Origin: Zerene cesonia
Lineage: Eukaryota > Arthropoda > Insecta > Lepidoptera > Pieridae
DNA: 64,000 bases
Reading direction: 5' to 3'
Assembly (NCBI RefSeq): GCF_012273895.1
Contig: NC_052111.1
Span: 7,068,001 to 7,132,000 of the forward strand
The notes beneath the pieces were generated by a model. It was not told the DNA's origin and did no database searches. It saw only the letters and a list, made by a program, of their open reading frames with translations. This document shows, piece after piece, positions 1 through 14,040 of this stretch (positions within the stretch are counted from its first letter, which is position 1; every line of letters starts with the position of its first letter). The position numbers and the translations under genes are program-made.

Positions 1-990
1 CTCGTCTTGTGTAAAACGTACGCTAAATTTAATTATGTATGAAGTCGCTTAAATTATAAATGAACTGTGCAGTGAACTTTAAGACTATTTACAATTTTCT
101 ACTATTTCACGCCGGTTTTCTACTCCCTTATATAACTAGTTGAGAAAAAATGTAGTTTAATTGATCTAATTATCTAAGTAGTTATGATTGAGCAAAATTT
201 AGTTTAATTGATCTTAATTATGTTTTATTATAACGTTTTAATTTAAGATATATTACTATTGTATTTCTATTAAATATCATATTTTTCTTTAAATTTAAAT
301 TATTTAATCTCAAACACGAAAATGTCTTTTCAACAAGACTTTTTAATCGTTAATTTTGAATAGGTATAATGCAGAAAAAAAACTGTCTATCTATATTTAC
401 GTACTCACATCCACACCATATTTAATGTGGTGGAAATGTGACATTAATTGACCATTAAATAATTTTTTACAATAAATAAATAAAATTTTTATTTATATAC
501 CAACAATCAACACGTACCTACGCATTTTTTAACAGTTTGATACATGAGTTCTGCTTTTTATTGCTTTAGTTCCGTTTCTGTAGACAGTCACTCTCTACTT
601 AATTATTATTATTTTTAATAATAATCTCCTGGTATGTTTTCGAATGAAGTCCCAATGCATACTGTTTATATAAATAAGTGTCGTAGTTTTATAATAAGCC
701 TTTAAAGATATAATTTTTAAGGCACTTACTAACGGTTTCAAAGCTTGGCTATAGAAGTATCTGCCTTTCAATAATAATATAGTTATAGTTGGTAATAAAA
801 TTTATCTATAAAATCTTTATCACTGTGAATGCAATTAATCACACGTAATTTTATAGTAATCTCAACACTATTATAATATAAATTCATCATGTACAGGATA
901 TTTCGTTGAAATACTGATTGAAATTAACGCTTTAATAATAAATATTTTAATATTAAGTAATTCAATTTAACCCTTACTAAAATGAACAGT
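1..990. other. AT-rich spacer, no gene seen
   Basis: No open frame of note. A short stretch near 100-127 resembles the 5' part of the A-tailed retroposon family found elsewhere in this window (shared phrase TTTCACGCCGGTTTTCT), but it is too short to call. The rest is AT-rich sequence without recognisable structure. Confidence 0.6.
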
Positions 991-994
991 GTTA

Positions 995-1130
995 AATAAA
1001 TTTGTCCGTCTCTTCTTCACGCCTGAACCCCTGAATAAAGTTAGTTTTTGACCCGATGCAGGTTTATGAATACCCCGGACTATTTATATTTTCCATTGAC
1101 TGCGGGGACGACGCCGCGGGCGGCAACTAG
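995..1130 (+). mobile_element. Helitron 3' part, non-autonomous
   Basis: The stretch ends in a GC block (GCGGGGACGACGCCGCGG) that can fold, followed by CAACTAG and then T. This is the Helitron 3' rule: hairpin, then CTRR, insertion before T. Upstream it has the TTGTCCGTCTCTTCTTCACG phrase typical of the 5' half of such lepidopteran elements. The TC 5' end is not clear, so I treat it as a truncated copy. Confidence 0.6.
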
Positions 1131-4100
1131 TTTCTTCATAGAACCACCTGATAATATTATAATGTGCTACTGTTTATATTAACCTACACAATTCATACAC
1201 AATTAAGCTGTATTATGTTAATTATAATAAACAATAAGAGACGGATCAAGAACGTAGGTAATTAACATGGCATTATGTTCATAATCGAATATTGTATTAT
1301 TACAACAGGTTTCTTAGCTATTGCTATATCGACAGAATATATAAAAGATTTAAAAATGGAAACGGTTGATAATTTGTACTAGATGCGCTGCTTGTCTCCC
1401 AATAATTATGTCCAGTATACTCGACAGGAGCGACTAAATTGCAATGAACGAACGATAATGCGCGATCGCTGGCTAAGTATAAGATGGTGTCTATGCATTA
1501 CAAGCAATGAATAATTTCCAATCAGTTTGTCTATATCAACGTCCTTTTTGTACGATATATTGTTTATTTTATGACAACACTCATATTATGCGCGCTTACT
1601 AATATAAGCGGCGCGCCTCGCTCACTAGACCCTTCTGACTTTTTTCAGATCTGTTGCTATACTTTACCTACTAGTAGTGCTATCCGCGAGGGGGGCTAGT
1701 GATCAGGTCTACAGGCCTTTTTCCAACCTATTTCAGACACTAGTTCTTCACAATATTAACACTACTCAGTAGTTTAATGATTGTGAAGGCAAATTAAGAA
1801 TTTTTTTATTATTATTATTTGATTTACTTTGATTTATTCAAACAAATCATTTTGATTGAATAAATTTAACAAAAAATGCATAAATGTTCACTTAGCTACT
1901 AAATAAAATTGTATAAAATGTTTCAAAATTTAATGAGCATCTTATTAGCATTAGCATTAGTAGTGTTCAAATAGTAATATTACTATAAATAAATATTATT
2001 ATTCATTAGATGCAACAGTAAAATCACATTTTATTCCCTCACAAGTTATACAAATTAATAAGAATACCTAGAATGTAAAATATTTAATTATAAGACCTAG
2101 CAAATGGTCCTTGCTTTAATTTAGTTTAACTGCAAACGCATCTGATTCCGAGTCTCCTTTTAAATTCACACAGTATTTAAATAAAAACCATTTGGAAGCA
2201 ATTTATTTTTACTTAATTAATTGTCTAAATGAAAAATAATGATTTGTAATTATGATTAATGATTGTGGGTGAAAATTAATCATTTAAATGAAAAAAAAAT
2301 CTGTCATCTTTTGCCCTTCAGTATAAGATACTTTAGATGACATATATGATATTAAAAGATTAATCATATTCTAGATGATTTGGAAACCCAAAGCAGAGAA
2401 GAACCTCTGGAAGCCAGTTTTCGTTCAATATTTTTTTTATATTCACGAGCGATCTATTAACAACAATGCAGTCGGCAACTAATCACATGGCGAGACCTTG
2501 AAACAATTAATTAGATACAGCACACTGGTATGCATAACCAGTGCTAATATTAATATGAAAGGATTGTTCACTGCCGCAGAATGATTGACACCTACTACGC
2601 TTCTAATCTAATTTAGAGACAATTAAATTTTATTGTTCCTTCGACCGCTTGTTTGGCAGTAAACATATATAAGCAAAATACACTAGGTTCTACAGGAGGG
2701 TAATGTTAGAAACTCAGTGAGTCCGAGTCAGTAATGTTTGCATTTAAAAAAGTCGATCCACTTATGGTTTGTGACATAGCCCATAATACAATAGTCAATA
2801 ACCTACTAGAGAACTCAAAAGCATTTCATCATCTTATCTATTTTATATTATACATAAATATCAATTAGGTGTAAGTGTGATAAGAATTTTGACTATTTGT
2901 AGTCATAGCGACATTAGAAGAGATACAGCTTGATGACAGACTGACGGACACGGAACCCTCAAAAACTCTTCGATACTTCGCATAATATGTTATAATCTTT
3001 ACAATAGACGGATCATGAATGTGTAATACATAAACTGTATAAATGCATAAATAAATGAATTAGCATACAAAATTATTTCATTATCAATATAATTTATCAG
3101 AACATTTTCGTTGAATACCCGACCGAGATCGATGTAAGTATAAAAGATTTAATTGTTTACCAAACGGGAAATAGATGTATATCTTAATTAAAGTCCTTTT
3201 GATACTATATATATATATATATATATGTATATTTTTATTTTTTTTCTAACCGTGTGATCTTTAGTACAGAGTGGTACAGATCACAAAATTTCCGCTTGAG
3301 ACCTCGCTAATGACATTTTAAAAATAACTTTTTTTGAGAAAAGCGCCGACATTACGTATGCCACGCGACACGCTAACAAAGTTGGCCCACAAGGCCAGCC
3401 ATTGTGTGATTTAGTTGCAAAGCCAAATCTAGAATATTTTAATAATCGTCTTTACATTTCATTAACATTAATGTATTCCGGTACAAAATTGGGTTACACC
3501 AATGTAGGTGCCATGGGCGAATAAAAAGATCCTTTATTTCCCTCTTTTGGGTACTCTTTGTCTCCTTAACCTAATAGTAAACATCGATGCATAATATGTA
3601 ATATCTATACAAGATTTAGTATATTAAAAATGTGTTGCCTTATGACAGGATTTTTATTTTTTTTTTTTAACATCATTTCAAGTCATAGCGAAATATCTAT
3701 TATATAATATTGTTTAAATTGCAATTACAACGCACGTTGTTGTTTAAAAATCTATCTTTTATAACAGTGACGAGTAAAATGAATCAAATGTATTAAAAGA
3801 GCTGTATTAAATATGAATTAAGATATTACAATACAAGTTATCAGCAATTGACAGGAGTCCATTAGTATAAGTATAATTCACACAATGCTCGAATTGCGAC
3901 GTACCTACCTTTTATTCTCGATGAAAAACTATAATGATCTAATGTTTATTTGATGCGGCAGTAAATGCTGTTCTTGAAATTGAAAACTTTATACTTTTGA
4001 TATTTAGAAAAACGTGTATAATCATCACAATTGGTAAAGGGACCTATAGATAATTAGAATGGAATCGTTATTTATTTATTTGTATTACCGTACAGCACAA

Positions 4101-4950
4101 AATTAAACAAAATTAAAAAAAAATAACATTATAAAAAAAGGCACCAATTTATAACTGAACCTAGTAAAATATTATGGTATCTGTGCTTGAACTTCTTTGT
4201 ACTTAGGTACTCAACCATATAAATTATTAAGCATTTATTATTTCACTATTTCACATGAGATTCTTTTAAGATCTCATTTGGTGAAACCATTGACAGCCAT
4301 TTTTATAAATACTTAAATGTTATATTCACTTAATATAATATGTACCTAAAATGTCTCATAAATTTCAAATAAAAATTTAAAAATATTTATTAACAGGCAA
4401 TAATATGTATCCAGAACCATAAGCCCCCATGGTTTAACATATTTTACTTTTCTTGAAGATAAATTAATTGCTCAAATTATCCGTTACTATCCAACAATCT
4501 ACGAACGTAGAAAAGTACTTTTATGATATGATTTACTGAGAAACAATCCCACTTTCAGGCTTTGGGTGTATACATTGTGTTTTTTATTCTTATATGTTTT
4601 TTATTGAATGTGTTATCTGGCGCTAAAGAGAATAAAAATAAGAATCACGTTCGCGAAATATCACGCTTTTAGATAAATAATGTTCGCAAACTACGAAGAA
4701 TTTTGTACGTTTAATGATATGGCATACTGAAAGTTCACACAATGAACAAACATTTTCATTTTTCGTAGATTAAAAGAAAGTTGAATATAGCGTTAACGAT
4801 AAATAAAGGCTTTCATCGGTTTATGCATTTTATTAAAGTGCATTATATAATACATTAAAAATTATTAAAATATTTTGTATTGTAAAGTATAATGTTTTTT
4901 TGAGGAGAAGAATATTTTTTTAATGTCTTTTATTTTACCAGTGTATTTAC
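1131..4950. other. AT-rich spacer, no gene seen
   Basis: No supported gene. It contains a (TA)n microsatellite at 3206-3226 and an imperfect 21-bp dyad with arms CACTGGT and ACCAGTG near 2523-2543. The remainder is AT-rich sequence with no recognised repeat. Confidence 0.55.
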
Positions 4951-4954
4951 AGGA

Positions 4955-5075
4955 AATGATATACAGACCCGGGGTTTTCCCTAATAATAAATGGTTTTCC
5001 ATTATTTACATAAGAAAGGCGGAAAGAGCTTTAGACAGACAGAGTTACTTTCGCACTTATTTTATATTCGTAAAT
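4955..5075 (-). mobile_element. Helitron-derived fragment
   Basis: Contains ATATACAGACCCGGGGTTTT and, further right, GACAGACAGAGTTACTTTCG. Both are phrases of the lepidopteran Helitron type also seen at 40517-40730. The two parts are joined by unrelated AT-rich sequence and the terminal motifs are absent, so it is a decayed fragment. Confidence 0.4.
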
Positions 5076-6771
5076 GCTTTTAAAACAATACATATAAATA
5101 TTGAAAACGTTCTAGTATTTAATTTTTAATATTTTACATTTCCCTTAGAAGGACCTCGTCTTCCAAAAAACTATCGAAATTTATTTTAATTAGAGATACA
5201 ATTTATTTTATAGCAACCCACCTCTTCCTTAGTGAAGCCATTTATAGGTATAATTATATACGAATAAATTAATATAGAGCATTATAATAAGGGGCAGCAT
5301 ATTAAACTCAATTAATTTAAATATTATTATGAGAATATAAACAATAGAACAATTATCAAAGCTGTAGATATAGCCAATTAAAAATAATATAACTGCATAC
5401 ATTAATAAATAATGCATTTCATTGTACACAGTCTTATCTAAATGAACATTTGTACATGAATTATGTTCAATCTTCATACATTATGTATTTACAATAATTA
5501 TGACCCTTCCTTTTACGCTCCGTCGCGAATCTTAGCATTGCGATAAAATCAATGACTGTAACATGGCATAGTCAACCTTAAACCCAACACGTAGGTTCGA
5601 ATTTTAATTTTCTAATATTGGATTTAAGTCCTTATTAGCCGGAGATGAATACCACCGCCCTTTCTTGCAAAAAAGTGCATACAAAACCACATGATAGTTG
5701 ATTGGTGCATTAGAAAGCCTGTTCCTGTTCATATTATATCATGAATATATAAAATGTGTTTATATCATGATTTATGTGTTAATTATAATACGTTATTAAT
5801 ACTGTACATATAAATATGGACTACGTTATTTATATTTAAGGCTGTGATTGTTCTTAATGCTATTTAATAATAAAAAACGAATAAACTGAATTATTATTTC
5901 TTAAGTCTGGTATATTACTCAAATGATCATATATATAACATTCTCAGGGGTATATATTGTAAAAAATCTAAAAAAATGATATACCGGGTCAAAATTGACC
6001 TGTAAAGGCATATTGCTTAATTGTTCGCATAAAGGAAAATTAATTAGAAAGTATAATAAATACATTTTTTAATTCAATAAGAGTTTAAATAAGCTTAGTA
6101 ATTTTAAGATAAATCTATAAATGCTATACATATCAACATTGGTTAGTAAAGTTAAAAATACACCGCCTATCAGGCAAAAATCAATCGATACAATTATAAC
6201 ATTAGATGATTGAGAGCATAACATTAAAATAACAAATCAACAGTAATTTCCTGTCCAAAAAGATATTGTAATAAAAAAAATGCTTAATTTGCATTGAGAT
6301 ATGAGATATCTTATAAACGCTCAATACATTTTTTCTACAAGTTAAAAATAAACATAATACAAAAAAAATAATTTGAAACACTCTCCTACTCAATTCAGTC
6401 AATACTTTAGTAATGATTACAACCTACAGTCAATTTTGACTTATTTAAACATTGCATCAAGCATAGAAGCGCCACCCTTCTATTTAGCTAGTGTCCCGAG
6501 CTGTTAACAACGTGACGTATGCAGTTCGGGCTCATCTTGACCTGTCTTAACATCTATGATGAATGATTTTTTTCTGACTTTGGTCGTAGCGTTTAGGTAA
6601 GTATGTTTACAAATGAATTATTAGGTAAGTTAGTTAAATTTGTTATGTTTACAAATTAATGTTTATAATTCACCGTCAAGTACGGTGCTTATTTATATTT
6701 TCTAGTTAAAATAAACCTTTCCATAATATGGTCTATATTTTAATAGAACGGCGGTATTCATTATTTTCTCT
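5076..6771. other. AT-rich spacer, no gene seen
   Basis: Two short reverse-strand open frames (about 82 and 66 codons) lie here. They are rich in I, L, Y and F, as expected by chance in AT-rich DNA, and show no motif. Nothing else is recognised. Confidence 0.55.
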
Positions 6772-7225
6772 GACTTCAAAAAGATGAAGGAGGTTCTAAA
6801 TTCAACGGTATTTTTCCTGTTTCATCATTATCAGCCCTTATATGTTCCCACGGCTGGGACACAGGCCCCCTATGAGGGTTTAGGCCATTATCCTCCACGC
6901 TGACAAAGTGCGATTTGGCAGATGTCACATGTCGTCGAACTTTTGACTCTTAGACATGCCGGTTTCCTCACGATGCTTTCCTTAACCATTTTAAGCAGTG
7001 ATGTTATCTACATGTGCAGATAAATTGAACAATCAATTTATTTCCTGCACGCTCGTCCGGTCTCGAAGCCCTACTTATCGATTTTGAAGTCCGAGGTTCT
7101 CGCCACTGAGCCATCACTGCTTTTTAATGTTTATTATCTCATAACTTTTAAACGTGTGAACCGATTTTAATGATATTTTTTTTATTTTAAAGCTGTTATT
7201 TCCTGTGTGGTTCCAATATATTTTG
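6772..7225 (+). repeat. Interspersed repeat E, split by a SINE
   Basis: The left part (6772-6821, GACTTCAAAAAGATGAAGGAGG) and the right part (7121-7225, ATCTCATAACTTTTAAACG followed by GTGAACCGATTTTAATGAT) are consecutive pieces of one common lepidopteran repeat. Other copies lie at 18909-19047, 39036-39175 and 47707-47830. The intervening 299 bp are a SINE. Confidence 0.6.
6822..7120 (-). mobile_element. tRNA-derived SINE S1, full length
   Basis: Read on the minus strand, the head carries a pol III A-box-like TGGCTCAGTGG and a B-box-like GGCTTCGAGACC. A conserved body follows (GTGAGGAAACCGGCATGTC; CCTCATAGGGGGCCTGTGTC) and the tail is a degenerate (ATG)n run. About 299 bp. Flanks TTTTTCCTGTT (6811-6821) and TTTTTAATGTT (7121-7131) look like an imperfect 11-bp target-site duplication. 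The head is SINE, not a working tRNA. The family probably shares its 3' end with an RTE-like LINE; that is inference. Confidence 0.8.
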
Positions 7226-7226
7226 A

Positions 7227-7244
7227 AGTTAGTTAGTTAGTTAG
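7227..7244. repeat. (TTAG)n microsatellite
   Basis: About four copies of a TTAG tetranucleotide at the right border of repeat E. Confidence 0.8.
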
Positions 7245-7249
7245 CTCTG

Positions 7250-10200
7250 ACAATTTGGAGGCAGTTATTTTTTCGTTAAAAATTATTATGTGTGTTACCA
7301 ATCAAATAAATCTTTCCCAAACTAAATTGTATATACAACTATTAACGTATTCATTATTTTAATAATCTATAAATCGTGTCTAGGAAGCGACTAACACCGC
7401 TAAATCCACACCATTTCGGACAACATTACAGATGCCACTGCTATCTAGAAAATCTGATCACGTACCAAATACTATCGGTGCATACACGCCAAACCAAATT
7501 TTAGCACAACCACATAAGGTTGAAGGTGTTCTAACGTGTGCAAAAATAAAGGTTCGCACATAGACGCGACCTTGGCCAGCAGGGAAGCGTGGCATATTAA
7601 TAACGTCTCACGTATGCAATCACCGTTCAAGAAGACATGAGCAAGGTGGAAGAAAGGGCATGGAATGTCAATTGCGACCAAGGCCGCCAACAACGTATAA
7701 CCCGGCTAATTTGAGAGACAACCACTGGCCATCAATTCAGGCGTTGAGCGCGTCCTTCGCTATTCGCTAGCGTTGGAATCTTAATTGCTCAGAGTAAATA
7801 CGGTGATGACTTCTCTTAGATGGTAAATATATCTGTTTAGGTACAAGCGAGGTCGAGATGCTTTTGTGAAATGTCAAGGGTTTTTTCTATCATTAGTTGA
7901 TGGAGGTATGATTGCAGGTAGATAATACTGGTGTTTTGGTTTTTTAATAGCGCGCCGGTTTTCTTGCTATATGTTATCATACTAAATAATTTATTCTAAA
8001 GCGATAATTGCATTTTATGTTAGGTTTATATCCAATTTTTCGTATACTGTTTAGGCATAACCATTATTTATATTCAAGTGCAACAATTTGAATGGAATAT
8101 TGTTGTATTGTACAAGAAATTAATGAAAGATTGAAAATTACTCCGTTGATGTGGTTGGATCAATTTTTGGAAAGATTAGACCAAAATACTACGAATTTAA
8201 AATGTCGGTAATTTTAAACGAAAATTAATGAATGAAATATAACAAAAAAAAATCATATAAATCTGATAAAGACCATGGATAGATATTTTATATCATAATA
8301 GTACAGTTAGAAAAACGAATCCACCACAAATCTCACGAGACCAATTAATGAAATAATTGACTTAATAAAGATCTTATTCCGAGATAATCGTACTTTTTAA
8401 TAAATCTCTGAAAATAATTGAATTAACAACATAGAAAATGGATTGTGTATCTATGTTTCAATTAAAAACGTCGTCATCTCAACATCTTTTACGACGACCG
8501 GATTGAAGCAGTTAGATATTATTGCTAACAGCTTCATTAAAATATACGATCAAAGGATGATAATTATAAAATGATTGTATTGAAGCTCAATTTCAATATA
8601 AGCACTTCATTCCTTTTCACGTTCATTTTAATCAGCGAATCCTTAAAGTGAAACCACATTGGATGTCATTGTATAAATTTTTTGTCATATTTATAATACA
8701 AAAATAACATATTTCTTTCATAGTCTTACAAAAAAAAAGAATTGAGATTAAAAGATACTTGTATTTTCTACTTATTTATAAGATTTTTAGAGACAAACAC
8801 ACGATAACTGATGCACGTATATGTCAATCAAATATAGTTAATTCGAATTAGTGGGTTAAATGTGGTCCACTTCTGGCATGACATTCAAATGGCAATGCTT
8901 TACCTATAATATGCACAAATTCTTCATGAAATTATTATTTTCGATGTAGTAGTTTACATCTAACCTTAAAAAAAACCTTAATAATTCCAGTTTAAAAAAC
9001 TATCCGCACCAGAACCAAAACAACCCATAAACCCAAGTTAATAAGCGCTCACTTTACAAGTTTAAACATCAGTTAATTTATAACGTTTTCCATCCTTTCT
9101 CAGCGCATCCTCACATCTTGTACAAATGCCAACCTTGGAGTGTCTTTACCAATTTGAGATTATCTTAATGTTCACTTAATTTGCAGGCAGAATCTAAACA
9201 ATTCTTAATTATCCTGTCGATCAGAGAGACCTGATTGCAAGGTACATTCATGATCATATGCAGAGAACAATGTTACAAGGTTTTGTTATTAATTATACAC
9301 TTGATATTAATATCGATACTACAGGTTTGTATTTGCTCGTGGGAAGATCAGGCATTATTTTAAATAAAGAAAAATTAGCTAATCGCCCACATTTCTTTAA
9401 TGTTTCTTGAAAATTATTGTTTTAAAGAATTATAGCATCTAAATAAAAGAAAATAACATAACATAACATTAGTATTGAATATAGGAAACATTTCATATTA
9501 CTTTTAATTTAAAGAGAGCAGTAATAAGCGTTCTCTTCTCTCCCGAGAGAAAAATCACCACCACCACATCCACCAACCAGTGCTTACCGTGACGTCTTAA
9601 TCAGTATTAATTCCAGTGTTCCAATGTAGTATAATATACTCTGTCTTTACCCTCATTAGAATTGGTATTGCTTAAAATATATTTATTGCTTAAATTAAAT
9701 TATATTAAATCACGGTAGCTTCCTAGATATACTGAAAGCATTTCACTCATTAAAAGCAGATACATTTATGTGCATCATCATACCGTCATGTCAGCACAGA
9801 GAACGCGATTGATTGTGGCATTCCGGCGTTCATTCTACAATTACGAATCATTACGTCGCTCCATGTGTACAAGGCCAGCGTCGTGTGAAGTCTTCATGTG
9901 ACAAGGAAACTAGCTTATACTACAGATTACTAAATAGTTACTGCGTGCTAACGCCTTTCGAAAAATAAATCAACTGTAAGAATAGATAGATAGATAGATA
10001 GCTTAAACGCTTATTACAAGAACACATTAAATAAACGACAATTAAAAAATAAAAACAATTAAACAAAGCAAAATTAACACACAGAGAAAAAACAGGACGG
10101 AGACAAATGTGCACTGTGTTCTTAAAAAGTCTTGGCTCACATAAATGTCAGAGTCAATGGGACCCTGACGCTGGTATTCTGCCAATCAGATCATTTAATC

Positions 10201-10555
10201 ATTTAATAAGGAAATAACGCTTAAATGTAGATGCTTTTTACAGCGCTTGAAACGCAAATCGAAGGGTGAAGAAAGTTCAGATCAATTATAAATTTCAGAC
10301 ACAGGAAAGTTATATTACATAACCTTCTGAGAGCTTGGCTAGCTATTGATAAATATTTATGTATCATTTGTGTAAGCTGCACACACAACTCACACACGGC
10401 ACATAATGGCAACGTATATGCGTAACTGATTTAGGAGGCATCTTATTAATAGGGGGCAGAATGTTACTAATTACGCATTCCCCCGCACCCCTTTCATCGA
10501 GTTCCGGAACTATCGCGTTGTAAGTTAACATGAGAGTCCTGTGGTAGGTGTGTCG
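7250..10555. other. Unannotated spacer, slightly less AT-rich patches
   Basis: No supported gene. The stretches near 7430-7800 and 9770-9960 are less AT-rich and have no repeat signature, so they are possible conserved non-coding or decayed exonic DNA. The reverse frame at 7472-7693 shows no recognisable motif. A (TAGA)n microsatellite lies at 9983-10001. Confidence 0.45.
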
Positions 10556-10559
10556 TCCG

Positions 10560-10770
10560 GCGTTACGGAATTTCCTCCAAACATAAGGCCTTACCCTCCT
10601 CAGTCCTTCCCTTTTTCACCGTCATCAATAATTTCATTTCCTTTCGTCCCTTATCCCCTAAAAGCAGGTTAAGCATTTGCAGAAGCCCTTCCTTGCAATT
10701 GTTCCTGGACGATGATGATCGCTTATCATCAGTCGGGCTGGTGAGCTCGGTGGCCCGCTCTAAAAATACA
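10560..10770 (+). mobile_element. A-tailed retroposon family B copy
   Basis: Sense is taken as the strand ending in the A-rich tail. The 3' part reads GATGATCGCTTATCATCAG, then GAGCTCGGTGGCCCGCTCTA, then AAAATA. This matches the copies at 33179, 41030, 45287 and 52730. It is a 5'-truncated copy. The ~74-codon reverse frame across it is a by-product of the repeat, not a gene. Confidence 0.6.
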
Positions 10771-13325
10771 TTCTTAGCTATCTCCATCTATTTGAGCTTT
10801 GCTTGTATATAAGGTGGATCACTACATATTCTGCATTTTATCCAATCTTTAGGAAGTACCAATAAAAATGCAATTCTACATCAATACAACCAAAAATGAA
10901 TATTAAAACGATTTCGCTATTATTAAAGTGTTATCCCATTTCAATTTGCGATTGTTTTTCTGTTGGCAATTTTTTATTTGTTCGCACGCACACATACATT
11001 ATCGTATCCGCCCTGAACCGACCAGAGGAAGGTCAAAAGATTTACAGCCTTTTGTGTTATATCGCTAAACACTCGCTAGAAGCGTTCTATTCAATTTAAT
11101 ACATATGAAATAGTCTCCAATTGAAAAGGGCTTGTTTGTTTAAAGCAATTGAATCGCTGTAAAATACGATAGTTTAAAAACGATGTAACCTATTATAATT
11201 AAGGCTTTATCATTAGGCTGCCGATTGGTTGATTAATATAATTAAAAATATATTTATCATGTGAATTTGAAGATATAACTCACTGGCATACTTAGGTAAT
11301 ATAACAATTACCAAGATTAAAATTCAAAAACACCATTTCGTTTTAGATGAATGTCGATAGATTGTTACATTCTTTGCATTTAGCATGTTCATCAAGTTGA
11401 AACATTAGAAAACTTTTGTTTTTTTCATTAAAAAATCAATTTCATATTTAATTTACGTCAGTACTTTTACAACTTATTCACAAGATTTGCTGTATCATGT
11501 TTATACATACATGATTATTAATTATTATATAAATTAAGATAAAATATATATGCGCTTGTATATGGCATAAAATTTAAATTGCCAAAGCAATTTAAGTAAT
11601 TACCATACTTGGAAACGTCGAAGAGGGTATAAACAAAATCTCTATTACCGCAAAAGGGTCAATATGACAATAAATATATCTCACAAAAAGACAATGCATG
11701 CCCGACCTTCGTGGATAAGTCAAATTCTTCAGATGTATTGCGTGGGCGACCGCAAAAACTATCCTATGACATTGCCGCGCCTTACAACTACATGGTTCTA
11801 TGTATATTGTTTTCAAGGTTGATTTAGGACTTTGTTATTTTATGTGTGAGCTCGAATGTCGGCTGGACAATTGCTTCAGCCCACACTTTTCAAACTTCGT
11901 TATTGGTTACACTGCCAGCGGGATATGCACTCGGTAAATGATATTACAAGAGCTATAATATCGCGCGATAAGGTCTCTGATTGTCTAAATAACAATTTTG
12001 ACATTTTATAATAACGTTCATTTATTTTATTAAAAAGTAGGAAGGGCAATTTACAGACATAATACGAGCGCAATAAGTGTTATCCGAGAAATAGGTAGTC
12101 TTATATCATCCTTAAACAATGCAAGTACAATGATGTCGACTGAGATACACGGATATACAAGAATCATTAGTAACAAACTAAAAAAACCCACTGATAAGCT
12201 TTAAGCTTTATTGCAATGAGATTAAGATCTTTTATCGATATCAATACTTTTAGGATACAAAAAAAAATATTTGTACCATTTTGTTAATTTATATAACTTC
12301 CTTCACTACCACTATTCCGATGATAACAACGACACCACATATGCCAAACTCTGTGTAGCAGTGCCATAGAAATCGACATACAGTCACATACATACAACAT
12401 TTATTATCCTTTTTCGGTAATTCGGGTAAATAACTTCAACTTTAAACTATGTATAATATAAATATTTACAGGCGATTTTAGTGTATTATTAACTCCTTCC
12501 TATGTATCCCGATAAAAATAAGTATGGCATAGAAAATTTGTCGAATGTATGTGATATCGCAATATAACATACTAACTGGAACCCGCGGTGTCACTCGCGT
12601 GGTACCTGGGTAAAGATTCAATTGAATGATGTAACTAAAAAAAAAACTAACCAACCAGCTGTTTTCGCATGAATTTTGATTACACGTTAATATTATAAGA
12701 ACAATTGATGCAGATAAGAGAAGAATAAAATGGTCTAATGTCAAACATCGAGTTGTCAAATAATTATTAATTTAAAATGATCTCTAAAACGCTAACAAGG
12801 AGGCCACATATACAGAGAGCGTGGGCGAAGAAATTTCGGCAGGTAGTCGTATGTTAATGAAACGCGGATCTTTTGTTTTGATCCACTGTTCTGGTCTGTT
12901 GCACTCGGTTTCGCATTTATTTTGATATAGTGAGCAATTTTTTGATTTAATTGATGGTGAAAAATATGTTTATAGTGAGTGGTTTCATTTTAGATACTAG
13001 CAATTTCTCGCAGTCATAACAGTTGTGATAAGCTTATATTACAACCTTGGAACTTGTCATAAAATTAACCCAATAAAGAAATAAATTAGGTGAATCTAAG
13101 TCTAAATAAATCTGGCTTTAATTAGATATCACTTATGCGATATACGCATTATTACCTACTTTAAAAAGAATGATTACTATAAAATATACACTCAACTTTT
13201 TTCCATCACGGTTACTTAGATAGTCTTACCGTGTTCTATACAGGTCGAAGGTAAAATTAAATATCTTATGAATAAAAACAATATAATTAAATTTCCCGTC
13301 GTGAACGCTTTCTCTTAAAAATACC
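10771..13325. other. Unannotated spacer
   Basis: No supported gene. A Helitron-like scrap (GAACCCGCGGTGTCACTCGC) lies near 12572-12614. Two less AT-rich patches without repeat signature lie at about 11600-11950 and 12790-12920; neither shows a convincing reading frame or splice pair. Confidence 0.45.
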
Positions 13326-13329
13326 ATCA

Positions 13330-13390
13330 ATTTGCATCTCCTTCATGGGTGATGGTGATCGCTTACAATCATGCTTTTTATGTTTTTTCC
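13330..13390 (+). repeat. Family B retroposon scrap
   Basis: Contains GGTGATGGTGATCGCTTACA followed by ATCATG and a T-rich run. This is the conserved 3' core of family B. Only about 60 bp remain. Confidence 0.45.
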
Positions 13391-13911
13391 TAGAGATAAT
13401 GTAACTTATATGCCTTCTAAAAACAGAAGATAGGGCTAGGTTCTTATATAATTATACTTCATAAACCATTTAAATAAAATGCTTAATTTCATGCTGATAA
13501 ATAATCTTTAGGTTTTAAACTATAAAATTTTAGCAAGCAACTCCGCACGACACAGCTAGCAAGCAATATATCATTCAATCTAGTTATAAACATTCAATCA
13601 CGACACAGTAAGTGTTCGTATAAGTGTCTTACAAAGCTAGACAACAAGGCGTTACTTATATCTAAACACTAGTGTTTTTTACTTGCATGTCGATGTAAGG
13701 TTGTCTGCCAAATTTTTTGCCGATTTTATGAGCCGTGAGTCGGTAATAAACATTTGATATACTTCCCTATAAATGTATTGCGAAATGGCTCTCATGTATG
13801 ACTAAAAATTGTTTTTTTATTGCTGTCTACACTTAAGAGTAATTTAACATTAGCAATTAATATGTAGATCATATCTTTGATATATTGTATGGAATTCGTG
13901 TATATGAAAGA

Positions 13912-14040
13912 TTAGCTGTAACCCACGGCGTCACTGGCGTGGTTCGCGGGAAGAAAGTAGCCTATGTGCTAATACAGACTATAATATCTCTGTTAAACTT
14001 TCATACAGATATGATAAACTGATTTCATCCATATCCATAC
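13912..14040 (-). mobile_element. Helitron 3' part with CTAA end
   Basis: On the minus strand the piece ends CCGTGGGTTACAGCTAA followed by T, preceded by a GC-rich hairpin region. CTAA fits the Helitron CTRR rule. The body (AAGAAAGTAGCCTATGTGCT on plus) is a familiar lepidopteran Helitron phrase. The 5' half is missing. Confidence 0.5.
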
